In this document: piece after piece, positions 34,674 to 43,772 of the stretch
Position numbering within the stretch: the first letter of the stretch is position 1
How the letters are laid out: every line of letters starts with the position of its first letter
NCBI RefSeq assembly: GCF_002863865.1
Contig: NZ_CP022684.1
Coordinates: 3,415,990 to 3,479,989, forward strand
Origin: Ketobacter alkanivorans
GTDB lineage: Bacteria; Pseudomonadota; Gammaproteobacteria; Pseudomonadales; Ketobacteraceae
DNA length: 64,000 bases
Reading direction: 5' to 3'
Notes under the pieces: model-generated
Told to the model about the DNA's origin: nothing
Databases searched by the model: none
What the model saw: only the letters and a program-made list of their open reading frames with translations
Position numbers and translations under genes: made by a program

Positions 34674-35706
34674 GCCCGGGCTCCTGAGCAAGAATTTGGT
34701 TCAGTGTGTCGCTGATGACCTGAGCTATGATGTGGTGTCCATCTGCAGTGAAATGCACGTAGTCGATAAAGTAGTTTGGTTTTCCGTTCAATGCCTGGCC
34801 TACATCAATCACATCAACGCCCTGTTCTGTACCGATCTTTTTCATGAGCGTGTTGTAGTGATTGATTGTTTTGATCCAGCCTGTGGGGGATAGGTAGGCC
34901 TGATACTTCACAAAGTTGGTGATCTCGGTGCGCGACATCTCATCGATGTTGCTTAAATCATGGGATAGGGCAAACGTGGTCAGTACCGGTTTAATGTGCA
35001 GTTCTCGACAAGCCTGAATGAACGTAAGTATGTTTTCCTCGAAATCCTGATCCATTGCTTCCGGCAGGCGTTCTTTCAGGTTTCCTCGCAGTTTGATGTT
35101 ATTGCCTATGTAGTCGGATAGATGCACATACAGCGATAGCGATTCGAACAGTTTAACGGCCGGCGAGAAGTCCATAATACTATTGCTGGTTTGCTGGCTG
35201 GAGGTTGTGCCTTGGGTAAGCTGTCTCTGTTGGTCCGAAATGATCATGCTCATTTGGTACAGGATTGCGTAGTCCGGTTGATACAGTGGAGCGTATTTGC
35301 GCAGCAGGCGAATGTTGCCAGCGATGGTCATACCGTTATCACTGCCATTGATGGATTGGCAGGGTATGGGCGGAGTTAAGCGTTCGCATATTGCGTTGGG
35401 GAATATTTTATCAGGTGGCACCCTGCCGCCATAAGCGTGGGAGGCAGAGGCGATCCAGATTCGTAAGTTGTTGTTTTTTTCGGTTGGGATGATTTCGCTG
35501 CGAAACGGAAAATCCTTGGCGGGGCCATACTTGGAGACGGTATCGTTTTTTTGTGTTGGTTTGGATTGCTCTGGCTGCGGGCCGAAAATTGGGGTGTCGT
35601 AGCCCAGTCGGTAGTGTCGATATTCGAGACCGGTTTCTATGATAAGCATGACCGACACAGCGATTATGAGATATTGGTAAAATGTCCGTGCGGCGCTGTT
35701 TTTCAT
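34663..35706 (-). CDS. SGNH-hydrolase-like protein, AlgJ-type partner of MBOAT
   Basis: A 347-residue protein. ATG at 35706 follows AGGAA 7 nt upstream; the frame open to 35766 is not needed. An N-terminal membrane anchor (FYQYLIIAVSVMLIIETGL) leads to a periplasmic domain. IWIASASHAYGGRVPP is a probable nucleophile Ser block and YFIDYVHFTADGHHIIA ends with the D-x-x-H pair. With the overlapping MBOAT gene this is the usual two-part machine for O-acetylating an exopolysaccharide outside the inner membrane. Confidence 0.85.
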   Translation of the reverse strand: MKNSAARTFYQYLIIAVSVMLIIETGLEYRHYRLGYDTPIFGPQPEQSKPTQKNDTVSKYGPAKDFPFRSEIIPTEKNNNLRIWIASASHAYGGRVPPDKIFPNAICERLTPPIPCQSINGSDNGMTIAGNIRLLRKYAPLYQPDYAILYQMSMIISDQQRQLTQGTTSSQQTSNSIMDFSPAVKLFESLSLYVHLSDYIGNNIKLRGNLKERLPEAMDQDFEENILTFIQACRELHIKPVLTTFALSHDLSNIDEMSRTEITNFVKYQAYLSPTGWIKTINHYNTLMKKIGTEQGVDVIDVGQALNGKPNYFIDYVHFTADGHHIIAQVISDTLNQILAQEPGRDI

Positions 35707-36261
35707 GAAGGTTCCTGTCAGTGTTGGCGCGATGAAGAAAACTGCATCCCGGTGGGGCCTTTGCATCGCATGAAAGCAACCAGAAACCTGCGCCGCGCCT
35801 TATGATGTCGGTATCAGTCGAGGGCGGGGTGGTGTTGTTGCACTAATCAATGATTGTGAAGCGTTGTAACTTGTTGAAAATTCTGCAGTTGAAGCTTCTG
35901 ACCTGCTTTCAAATTGAGCAGAATTTTCCGATATGTGGGTACATTAGTCAATAGACCGAATGATGCAATGGTATTATGTCAGCCGGATCAGGGTAAATAT
36001 CCACGACGGTGCTCCTCTGTTTTGGGTGAAGCATCACTTTGCGGTGGATATTTCAGATGTGAAGCGTGTTAGGCAGCCGTATCGCGGCCGGGCCTCTGGG
36101 CGATGGGATAAGTCTCCAGCCTTGGTAGGTAGTTCTCACGGTTGGTAAGAATTAAGTACCACACTTCACAAAAAACGGATCTGCTGGCTGCAGAAATGGC
36201 CTTTTTACTATATTTTTACAGCTGGTTTTAGATAATTTGCTTCACCATAGAGCTATTTAAT
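35707..36261. other. Long intergenic region with an inverted repeat
   Basis: About 555 bp between divergent genes. AAATATCCAC (35995-36004) is the exact inverse of GTGGATATTT (36044-36053), with a 39-nt loop. A G+C-rich stretch with a GGTAGGTAG motif lies at about 36060-36150. This could be a structured leader of the beta-helix gene, but the conserved GGGCAAACC core of a cyclic-di-GMP (GEMM) riboswitch is absent. Short open frames here lack ribosome sites. Promoters for both flanking genes presumably lie here. Confidence 0.4.
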
Positions 36262-37578
36262 ATGAACGTTCTTAATCAATATTCTTTTCGAATTTCCGTG
36301 GCATCAGTGTTGTCGTTTTTGCTGTTGATGCCCGTGTCGGTATTTGCAGCGGTCGATCCCTGCCTGGATCGCAGCAGCTTGCCAGCAGCGAGTGGCACCG
36401 TTGTCGATGTCTCGTCTGTGAGTGAGCTCAACGATGCGGTCTCGAATCTGCAGAACAATTCTACCATTCGCCTGGCTCCGGGCACCTATAGCCTGTCAAG
36501 AACGCTCTATTTAAGACGCAATAATGTCACTATCATGGGCAATGGCTCAGATTGTGGTGCGGTCATATTGGCGGGGCGAGGCATGGATAACGCCGATAAT
36601 GGGGGCGTGACACATGGCATCTGGTCAGACGCCCAGAACTTAACGGTGATGAATCTAACCATACGCGATACCTATCAGCATGGGATTGTGTTTAATTCTG
36701 GAGCCTACGCGCCAACCATCAACAGCGTCGCTTTGATTAATACAGGTACTCAGTTTATCAAGTCGAATCCGACCTCCTACTCTAATGGGGTGAATGACGG
36801 GGTGGTGATCAATTCGTTGTTTCGTTATGAGGTAGCGCCGCCAGCAACAAACCATGGGGGCGGGACCGGTTATACCAATGGCGTTGATGTGCATGCCGGT
36901 GACAACTGGCGCATCAGCGGTAATCGCTTCGAGAACTTTCATACCCCTGATTCGGCCAATAACCTTTGGAATCCTGCCATTCTTATGTGGAACGGTGCGT
37001 CAGGCAGCGTGGTAGAGAATAACGTTTTTGTTGATGTGGACAGGGCGGTGGCATTTGGTTTGATGCAGCGTTCAGAAGGCTATGATCATGAGGGCGGCGT
37101 TATTCGCAACAATATGATCTATTATCGCAGCGGCTTGTATTCTTCCAGCCGCACCTCCAGTTCAGATGGTGCCATCATCGTGTGGAACTCACCCAACAGT
37201 GTGGTTGCCCACAACACCATTTTGACCAATGGCAACCTTAATCGCTCCATCGAGTTCCGTTTCAATACCTCTGGGGCACAGGCCATTAATAATTTGTTTG
37301 ATGCCTCCATAGGATCAAGAAACTCAGCTACTTACGCAGCAACGGGCAATGCGTCCGGTGCGGCGCAGGCGCTGTTTGTTAATCCGGGTAACGGTGATCT
37401 GCGTCTGAGAGAGACGGCAACTGCGGTCATGAATGTGGTGGATGCTGTGTCCTATGCGCCGACGGATGTCGATGGAACTCAGCGCAGTGGGGCGGGTTCG
37501 GTAGACGTTGGTGCTCACGAATTTACGGCGATGTCACCACCGCGCCCACCTGAAAATGTGCAGGTGCAGGGTAATTAA
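36262..37578 (+). CDS. Exported right-handed parallel beta-helix protein
   Basis: A 438-residue protein with a signal peptide (ISVASVLSFLLLMPVSVFA). The body has repeated short beta-rungs of pectate-lyase type: STIRLAPGTYSLSRTLYL, NNVTIMGNGSDCGAVIL, WRISGNRFENFHTPDSANN, GSVVENNVFVDVDRAVAFG, GGVIRNNMIYYRSG and SVVAHNTILTNGNL. It then has DVDGTQRSGAGSVDVGAHEF, typical of choice-of-anchor-Q-like proteins. It is likely periplasmic or secreted and may bind, cut or epimerise the locus polymer. It ends in MSPPRPPENVQVQGN, a Pro-rich tail similar to the protein at 30815. Confidence 0.85.
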   Translation: MNVLNQYSFRISVASVLSFLLLMPVSVFAAVDPCLDRSSLPAASGTVVDVSSVSELNDAVSNLQNNSTIRLAPGTYSLSRTLYLRRNNVTIMGNGSDCGAVILAGRGMDNADNGGVTHGIWSDAQNLTVMNLTIRDTYQHGIVFNSGAYAPTINSVALINTGTQFIKSNPTSYSNGVNDGVVINSLFRYEVAPPATNHGGGTGYTNGVDVHAGDNWRISGNRFENFHTPDSANNLWNPAILMWNGASGSVVENNVFVDVDRAVAFGLMQRSEGYDHEGGVIRNNMIYYRSGLYSSSRTSSSDGAIIVWNSPNSVVAHNTILTNGNLNRSIEFRFNTSGAQAINNLFDASIGSRNSATYAATGNASGAAQALFVNPGNGDLRLRETATAVMNVVDAVSYAPTDVDGTQRSGAGSVDVGAHEFTAMSPPRPPENVQVQGN

Positions 37579-38933
37579 GATCCTTTGAGTTGTGGTGATC
37601 TTGTTTGTCGAACCCGTCGACGTGAGTTGGCGGGTTCTTCCTCTGCAATTTGCTTGACTACGTAGATGTTGTAAGCGCAGGCGGTAAACAGCACGCACCA
37701 GTACAGTAGTTCTGCCCGGAATCGATTCATAAATGACATGGCGATGATGAAAGAGATAAGGGCACCCTCTATCGCAACCACCTTGTAGTAATTGTCGAAG
37801 TCTTTTCTTCTTGCTAGCTCCTTTTTGGTTTGCCGCGTTGCCCAAAAGCTGGAGTACAGCAACATAATCAACATGAATATGCCGGGGTAACCCAGGTCGG
37901 TGAGCGCTTCAAACCAGGTGGAGTGGACGCTTCGGTTGCGGCTGAACCCTGTGTCCATGTCTTCAGGCAGGTATTCCGGTGCATGGGCTTCAAAGCCTGC
38001 GGCACCGGCTCCAAAGGGGTGATCCTTGGCCATGTCCATTGCGGCGATCCAGAAAAATACCCGTGTAGCGCCCGTTTGTTGCTCTTCGGTCATCTCTTGT
38101 TCTTTTATGGATAAAAAGCGCTCAATAGCGGTTTGGTCAATTAGAAAGCTGGCTGCAATTAACCCCATAAAAACTACGGCCACGGCGGAGCTTTTTTGAT
38201 TGGTGCGTTGATGGGATGAAAAAAACATGTACGCGAGGAAGTACAGGTTTCCGCCAATAATAGCCAGGAATGATGCTCGGCTATTGATCAATACGATGGC
38301 GTTGGCGATAAAGGCTCCGGCGACCGCGATGGAGAATTTGGCCAGCTTTTTGTTGTGTATCCAGAAAAAATACAGGCAGAGGACGGCGGACGGCGCGATG
38401 GCCGCAGCAATGCCGTTGGAGTCAGGCGCATCGACGGTGCCTATGCCTTCTACTCGTCCGGTGCTGTCCCGGCCAACTTGGTAGGCCAAGTATCCAATAT
38501 ACGCTGTGCCTGCAATGTAGGCATACAGAATGCCATCCAGTTTGTTGCTGGTATCCACCAATTTATAAGCAACAGAAAGAATAACCACCATTTTGATGAA
38601 GTTAATGGTGGCGTCACTGTGGACAGAGGGCAGCGAAGCGTAGCCGGATGCAATAGCATAGCCCGCTGCGATCATGAATATCCATTTGAACTGCGGAGCC
38701 GCCATCAGCCGGTTTTGGCTGTGCTCTTTCAATTTCCAGGTGAACACGATCAGCATCAATATTACGGTGAAGAACGAATAGCTGATGCTGGGTATCATGT
38801 AGCTCCACCAACGTCCCAAAGGGTTCATGAAGTATATGAATTGGTAAAGCATGAACGCCCAGGCAGTATGGCTGGTGAAAGCCATGATGAACCCGCCTAG
38901 ATATGAAACGATGAATAATGTTAGATTCAGCAT
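37575..38933 (-). CDS. O-antigen ligase / Wzy-type membrane protein
   Basis: A 452-residue protein with about ten to twelve hydrophobic segments. The family core is the long periplasmic loop with GAGAAGFEAHAPEYLPED and RSVHSTWFEALTDLGYPGIF, followed by a membrane segment (FMLIMLLYSSFWATRQ). The overall pattern matches exosortase A-associated O-glycosylation ligases (TIGR03097-like). It would polymerise the repeat unit or attach it to an acceptor. Its stop overlaps the beta-helix gene, which is convergent, by 4 bp. Confidence 0.87.
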   Translation of the reverse strand: MLNLTLFIVSYLGGFIMAFTSHTAWAFMLYQFIYFMNPLGRWWSYMIPSISYSFFTVILMLIVFTWKLKEHSQNRLMAAPQFKWIFMIAAGYAIASGYASLPSVHSDATINFIKMVVILSVAYKLVDTSNKLDGILYAYIAGTAYIGYLAYQVGRDSTGRVEGIGTVDAPDSNGIAAAIAPSAVLCLYFFWIHNKKLAKFSIAVAGAFIANAIVLINSRASFLAIIGGNLYFLAYMFFSSHQRTNQKSSAVAVVFMGLIAASFLIDQTAIERFLSIKEQEMTEEQQTGATRVFFWIAAMDMAKDHPFGAGAAGFEAHAPEYLPEDMDTGFSRNRSVHSTWFEALTDLGYPGIFMLIMLLYSSFWATRQTKKELARRKDFDNYYKVVAIEGALISFIIAMSFMNRFRAELLYWCVLFTACAYNIYVVKQIAEEEPANSRRRVRQTRSPQLKGS

Positions 38934-39152
38934 GCGTAAGTATTTGATACTGGTTGTAATACGTTTTGGCTCGGCGCGTTAGTTGCCGTTGCCGAATAAG
39001 GATAGTGTTTAAGTGAAGTATAGTGATTTCCCTGTGTGGCGCAGCATAACACTTCGGAAGTTATCATTGAAACGTCACATTTCGGGTTCAAGCTTTAGCA
39101 AACTTGAGGTTGTCATCAGTGATCTAAAGCAAACGAGCGAGGGCGTGACAGG

Positions 39153-40049
39153 ATGAAAGCTACCGCGGTAGAGTTGGCAGTGTCTGATAACTGCTTATTG
39201 GCGTACAAACTGTGCAGAGAATGGAAGCGTGATTTGGTGTTGACGGTGAATGAGGCTGGGAAGGAGCGTAAGCTGCGATTCCCCAAGCATCTGGATCGCC
39301 TCAGTATCGATGCTGTGACGGAAAGCTGCTCGGATGTTGTGAAGGTTGGGCGCTCTGGTATCAGGGGGCTTATCGATAAAGATGAGAACTATGTGCTGGA
39401 TCAGCAGGTGAGTCGGCGAGTGCTGATTTCTGGGTCCGGGCGTTGTGGAACACAGGCGATATCACAGTTTCTTGATGGCATGCTTGATCAGAATAACAAG
39501 GTCGTGAATGCCCGCCACGAGACATTGCATGAATTTATCCTGCCGCTGCTCGTGGCTGGCGATGCTGAGGGTATCAGCAAGATCGCTCGGGATATGATGC
39601 ACGATATCGAGTCTGCGCCTTATTACGCGTTGTGTCCCGATGCCATTCATGCCGATTACGTTGTGCACCTTGTGCGTGATGGTCGACGAGTGGTCCAGTC
39701 GGGCATGAATCGGGGGTGGTATGATGACAACAGCCTGTGGAATCAGATTAAGCCAGTGTTCAGCAAGGATCGATTTGAGAATTGCTGTCATTTGTGGCGG
39801 TTAACCACCGACAATATGACGCAGTGTGCAGATGCCACGTTTCGTTTGGAGGATCTGGTTGCCTCCGCCCAAGAGCGCGCCCGTCTGGTGTCGACTGTTG
39901 GGTTGCAATGGTCGGGTAAGGAGCTGCCGTTGGCAAACCAGGGCAAGCTTTCATCGGATTACACGCAATGGACAGTGCGCCAGCAGGCGCAATTCGATGA
40001 GATTTGCGGCCCAATGATGGACCGACATTATCCTGATTGGCGCAACTGA
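39153..40049 (+). CDS. Sulfotransferase-like protein
   Basis: A 298-residue protein. A PAPS-binding 5'-phosphosulfate loop is seen as LISGSGRCGTQAISQFL (residues ~91-107). A 3'-phosphate-binding motif follows as VVHLVRDGRRVVQSGMNRG (around 170-188, with RDxR and a Ser), at the normal distance. Residues 1-90 are not typical of the family and hold several Cys. It probably sulfates a sugar of the polymer, or binds a nucleotide in a related way. Neighbours are the divergent ligase and a GT2 transferase. Confidence 0.78.
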   Translation: MKATAVELAVSDNCLLAYKLCREWKRDLVLTVNEAGKERKLRFPKHLDRLSIDAVTESCSDVVKVGRSGIRGLIDKDENYVLDQQVSRRVLISGSGRCGTQAISQFLDGMLDQNNKVVNARHETLHEFILPLLVAGDAEGISKIARDMMHDIESAPYYALCPDAIHADYVVHLVRDGRRVVQSGMNRGWYDDNSLWNQIKPVFSKDRFENCCHLWRLTTDNMTQCADATFRLEDLVASAQERARLVSTVGLQWSGKELPLANQGKLSSDYTQWTVRQQAQFDEICGPMMDRHYPDWRN

Positions 40050-40198
40050 TTCTGTGTGGGTCTGATTGAAGCATTAATCGACGCCATGCCTCTGTCATTA
40101 GCCTAAGCCTTATTACCCGGCAACTGAGGGTTGGGTATTGGCATGGGAACGGATAGAATGAGCCCCGGTGATTCGCCTGTAGAGTATGGGGGCTCGTA

Positions 40199-41110
40199 AT
40201 GGAAGAGAGTGCGATCGGTTTAGTCAGTGTAGTGGTTCCGGTGTACAACGCGGCGGATCATCTCCGGGATACCCTGGATAGTATTTTCAATCAGACCTAT
40301 AAAAATCTTGAAGTCGTTGCCGTAGATGATGGCTCCTCTGACGATTCTGTAGAGATCTTGAAATCCTACGGTGAACGGGTGGTGGTGGTTCAGCAGGCGA
40401 ATGCAGGCCCGGCCGCTGCGCGTAACCTTGGGGTGGAAAAGGCCAATGGCAGCTGGATCGCCTTTCTGGATGCCGATGATCTCTGGCAGCCAGACAAAAT
40501 AGAGAAACAAATCCAGGGGTTGGGCGGATGTAGCTGGTCGTACACTGACTCAATCTTTATGGGCGGGGTGAACGACGGCAAGCGCGATAGCGAGTTGAAT
40601 GACAAGCTTTCCGGCGAGGTGCTGGATGCGCTCATATGTTGTAATTTCATCGGCACCTCCTCTGTTATGATTCGGCGTGATGTGTTTTTGGACATCGGTG
40701 GCTTTGATCGGTCGCTGAGGTCTATTCAGGACTGGGATCTTTGGATGCGAGTGGCGGGTGAACATCCTATTGCCTATCTCGACGAACCGATGGTCCGGTA
40801 TCGTGTGCATGCAGCATCCACATCAAGAAGTACTCGTAAAACGCTTCCAAATCATCTGAAGGTCATAGATAAAATATTCTCTCCACAAGGGGTTGCGGCC
40901 CATAAGAGTCACCTGAAGCCGGTGACTAAAGCCAAATCCATGGGAATATGCTCCCAGATCGCAGAAGAGGAGGGGGATTACTCTTTTGCACTCAAGTGTG
41001 CCATTGGCGCCTTTCTTCAGCAGCCATCCAGCCGCGATCATGCTATTCGTGCCCTGAAGTCATCCGTGAAGTTTGTGCTGCATGGGTTGGGACTTTATGG
41101 GCGCGCCTAG
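40199..41110 (+). CDS. GT2-family glycosyltransferase
   Basis: A 303-residue GT-A protein: SVVVPVYNAADHLRDTLDSI, LEVVAVDDGSSDDSVEIL, ANAGPAAARNLGVEKANGS, the metal-binding FLDADDLWQPDKIEKQ, then GTSSVMIRRDVFLDIGGFD and SIQDWDLWMRVAGE. The order is normal for the family. ATG at 40199 follows GGGGG. It adds one sugar to the repeat unit in the cytoplasm; no sign of membrane helices. Confidence 0.92.
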   Translation: MEESAIGLVSVVVPVYNAADHLRDTLDSIFNQTYKNLEVVAVDDGSSDDSVEILKSYGERVVVVQQANAGPAAARNLGVEKANGSWIAFLDADDLWQPDKIEKQIQGLGGCSWSYTDSIFMGGVNDGKRDSELNDKLSGEVLDALICCNFIGTSSVMIRRDVFLDIGGFDRSLRSIQDWDLWMRVAGEHPIAYLDEPMVRYRVHAASTSRSTRKTLPNHLKVIDKIFSPQGVAAHKSHLKPVTKAKSMGICSQIAEEEGDYSFALKCAIGAFLQQPSSRDHAIRALKSSVKFVLHGLGLYGRA

Positions 41111-41186
41111 TGCATTGGCCCCTGTCTGTGGGCGTTGTGCCTAACCGTCAATTCTACTCAGAAAACCATAATTGAGTCAGTAACTT

Positions 41187-42644
41187 ATGAGCGAAATGCG
41201 GCAGGCAATTTTTTATTCAATGTTGAATAAATATTCCCTTCAGGTGATCAGCTTTATCTCCATTGCCATACTGGCGCGGCTGCTGACACCCGAGGAAGTG
41301 GGGGTGTTTGCGGTCGCCACATCGTTGGCGTTTGTGGCTACATCTTTGCGAACGTTCGGGGTGGGGGAGTACTTGGTACGTGAAAGGTCCATTGATCGCC
41401 AAAAAGTGAAAACGGTGGTTGGGGTGATGGTCATTATGTCGTGGACCCTGGGCCTGATATTTATGGTTGCCTCGCCCTGGATCGGGGACTTTTATGGTCA
41501 GCCTGATCTTGGCGATCTGATTTGTATCATCGCGGTACCTTTCTTTGTTGCACCGTTTTCGACCATTCCCTTTTCATTGCTGGCTCGCAGCATGAAATTT
41601 GATTCCATATTGAAAATCGAGCTGGCCGGTTGCCTGGTAAGAAATGGTGTCTCGATTGGACTGGTGCTGTATGACTTCAGTTATTACGGGCTTGCTTGGG
41701 GCACCCTGGCCGGGGTGCTGATGGAATTCGCCATGATCACTCTATATCGCCCAGCGGAGATGAGCTGGATACCTTCGTTTCGCAATCTGGGTAAGGTGTT
41801 TTCTGCCGGAATGCAAATCAGTCTCAGCAACCTCTTCCTGTTGAGTTCGCAGAACAGTAATGACCTGATTCTGGGGCGCCTGTCTACGATGAATAATGTG
41901 GGTATCTACTCGCGAGGGCTGGGGTTGATTCTGTTTCTCAATGATGTGGTGGTTAAGGCCGTGGGCCCTGTGGCGTTGCCTCATTTGGCAAAGGTGAAGC
42001 GCGAGGGAGGCGATGTGGCGGAGGCCTATTTAAATGCCGTGGGGCTGGTCGGTGCGGTAGCCTTGCCGCTCTTTGCGGTGGTGAGTCTGTCTTCGCTGGC
42101 AATGATTACTGCGCTGTTTGGTGATCAGTGGGCGTTTTCTGCACAGCTATCTTCCATACTGGCGATCTGGATCATGTTTCAATCAATGCACTGTTTTGCC
42201 AAGCAGGCGCTGCTGACGGCGGGGCAGGAGCGGCTGTTTTTGGTCAAGGAGCTGCAGTCTCTGGTGGTCAAGGTGGGGTTTATTGTGGCGGCGGTGCCCT
42301 ATGGTCTGACCTGGGTGGCCTGGGCAGTGGCGCTGTCGGGGCTGATAGATTTTCTGGTGGTATCGTATTTGCTTAAATTAGCGCTGGATATTCGCTTTTG
42401 GCCGATGTTGAAGCACTTTTTTCCGAACATGCTGGTGGCCGCCGCCTGTTGGACGGTGTTGCGGCTGGCGGGCATGGTGATTCCGTTAGATCAAATGAAT
42501 GCGTGGTTGTCTCTGTTGATTACGGGCGCGCTGATGGTGCCGGTCTGGCTTGTCTCTCTGCGGCTCACCGGTAATAGCCTGTGGCCCTTTGTGGTGTCAG
42601 TATTTCAGCACCTGGGGGATAAAGTGCGCGGGTCACGCGGGTAA
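41187..42644 (+). CDS. Wzx-type polysaccharide flippase (MATE/MOP family)
   Basis: A 485-residue inner-membrane protein with about 12 to 14 helices. It starts SEMRQAIFYSMLNKYSLQVI, then AILARLLTPEEVGVFAVATS and LLARSMKFDSILKIELAG, with GRLSTMNNVGIYSRGLGLIL in the middle, all typical of lipopolysaccharide-biosynthesis flippases (RfbX/Wzx). It would flip the undecaprenyl-linked repeat unit made by the glycosyltransferases. A polymerase/ligase lies nearby (37575), as expected for a Wzy-like pathway. Confidence 0.92.
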   Translation: MSEMRQAIFYSMLNKYSLQVISFISIAILARLLTPEEVGVFAVATSLAFVATSLRTFGVGEYLVRERSIDRQKVKTVVGVMVIMSWTLGLIFMVASPWIGDFYGQPDLGDLICIIAVPFFVAPFSTIPFSLLARSMKFDSILKIELAGCLVRNGVSIGLVLYDFSYYGLAWGTLAGVLMEFAMITLYRPAEMSWIPSFRNLGKVFSAGMQISLSNLFLLSSQNSNDLILGRLSTMNNVGIYSRGLGLILFLNDVVVKAVGPVALPHLAKVKREGGDVAEAYLNAVGLVGAVALPLFAVVSLSSLAMITALFGDQWAFSAQLSSILAIWIMFQSMHCFAKQALLTAGQERLFLVKELQSLVVKVGFIVAAVPYGLTWVAWAVALSGLIDFLVVSYLLKLALDIRFWPMLKHFFPNMLVAAACWTVLRLAGMVIPLDQMNAWLSLLITGALMVPVWLVSLRLTGNSLWPFVVSVFQHLGDKVRGSRG

Positions 42645-42917
42645 TACATTATTAATATCAGTTGGTTATGATTTTATGGGGCTTATATTGCTCGCAGAAG
42701 CCCGATTTGGGAACAAAAGCCGACGGATTTGGTCTGGTATTAAGCCGGGGTGTAATGTTTTTCGTGCGGTTCGGTATTTTTAACAGCCGTTTTTCGCCAT
42801 TGGGTGGTAAACTGCGCCATTAATTTCTCATCTATCATCAATTTCGGGTGAGGGGTTGTTAGTGGCCACTCAGGGTAGCGGCAGCCAATTCACTGACAGT
42901 AAATCAGGTTGTGAGTT

Positions 42918-43739
42918 ATGACTGCAAAAATCGTAATTGTGTTTAGTTTTATATTGGGGCTGGCGGGTTGTGCCGACAGCGTTGGGGAAGATCACATGCC
43001 ATTGACTCGTTTAGGGGATGTTCCGGTTGCAAAGCTGGAAGCCATGTCCTCCAAGACTTATTTCTTTGGCCACCAGTCCGTGGGCCGCAATATGTTGGAT
43101 GGCTTGCGCATGGTCATGGCCGATAACCCTGCAGTGAAACTGAATATTGTTGAGAGTGAAAGCGCCGGCAGCGTTGCCCCGGGGGCTTTCTTGCACTCGA
43201 ACGTGGGAAAGAATCGTTTCCCTCAGACTAAAATTGATCAGTTTCAGGGCGCTTTGGAATCCGGTCTGGGTAATCAGGTGGATGCGGCTTTCCTGAAGTT
43301 CTGCTATGTGGACTTGTCCCAGGCCGGTGATGCACAGGAGCTGTTCCAACAATATCAGGCGTCGGTAGATGGCTTGAAGGCCAAGTTTCCTGAAACAACC
43401 TTTGTGCATTTCACCTTGCCCGTCAAATCGGTGCCCACCGGTCTGAAAACCTCGGTAAAGAACCTGATTGGGCGTGAAGTGCCTGAGCAGATGGACAATG
43501 TGCGTCGTGCCGAGTACAACGCGTTGTTGCGTGAAACCTATAGTGCCGATCCGATATTTGATATTGCCCGGATGGAGTCCATTGACCCTGCCACCGGCGA
43601 ATCGTTTTCGTTTAGCTTGAATGGCACGCAATATGAGGCCATGTCGCCGGGTAATACCGACGACGGCGGGCATCTGAGCGAAACAGGCAAGCGCTGGATC
43701 GCCGAGCAGCTGATTGTGTTTCTCGCTAATTTGGAATAA
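42918..43739 (+). CDS. SGNH-hydrolase-like lipoprotein
   Basis: A 273-residue protein with signal IVIVFSFILGLAGC, lipobox LAGC, Cys18. The N-terminal KTYFFGHQSVGRNMLDGL could hold the nucleophile Ser block, and GNTDDGGHLSETGKRWIAEQ ends with a D-x-x-H-like pair, which fits an SGNH esterase fold. It would be outer-membrane anchored and may remove or transfer acyl groups on the polymer. It is 33 bp before the AsnB-like gene and may be co-transcribed with it. Confidence 0.78.
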   Translation: MTAKIVIVFSFILGLAGCADSVGEDHMPLTRLGDVPVAKLEAMSSKTYFFGHQSVGRNMLDGLRMVMADNPAVKLNIVESESAGSVAPGAFLHSNVGKNRFPQTKIDQFQGALESGLGNQVDAAFLKFCYVDLSQAGDAQELFQQYQASVDGLKAKFPETTFVHFTLPVKSVPTGLKTSVKNLIGREVPEQMDNVRRAEYNALLRETYSADPIFDIARMESIDPATGESFSFSLNGTQYEAMSPGNTDDGGHLSETGKRWIAEQLIVFLANLE

Positions 43740-43772
43740 GGAGTGACGGCCCCTCAGGGGCTGTGAAAAAGT

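Noticed and set aside
35960..36148. 62-codon open frame in the gap before the beta-helix gene
   Set aside because: No ribosome site and no protein-like pattern; treated as non-coding.
35995..36150. Cyclic-di-GMP (GEMM-I) riboswitch before the beta-helix gene, suggested by GGTAGGTAG and a paired arm
   Set aside because: The conserved GGGCAAACC and GGGACGCAAAG parts are missing and the pairing order does not match.
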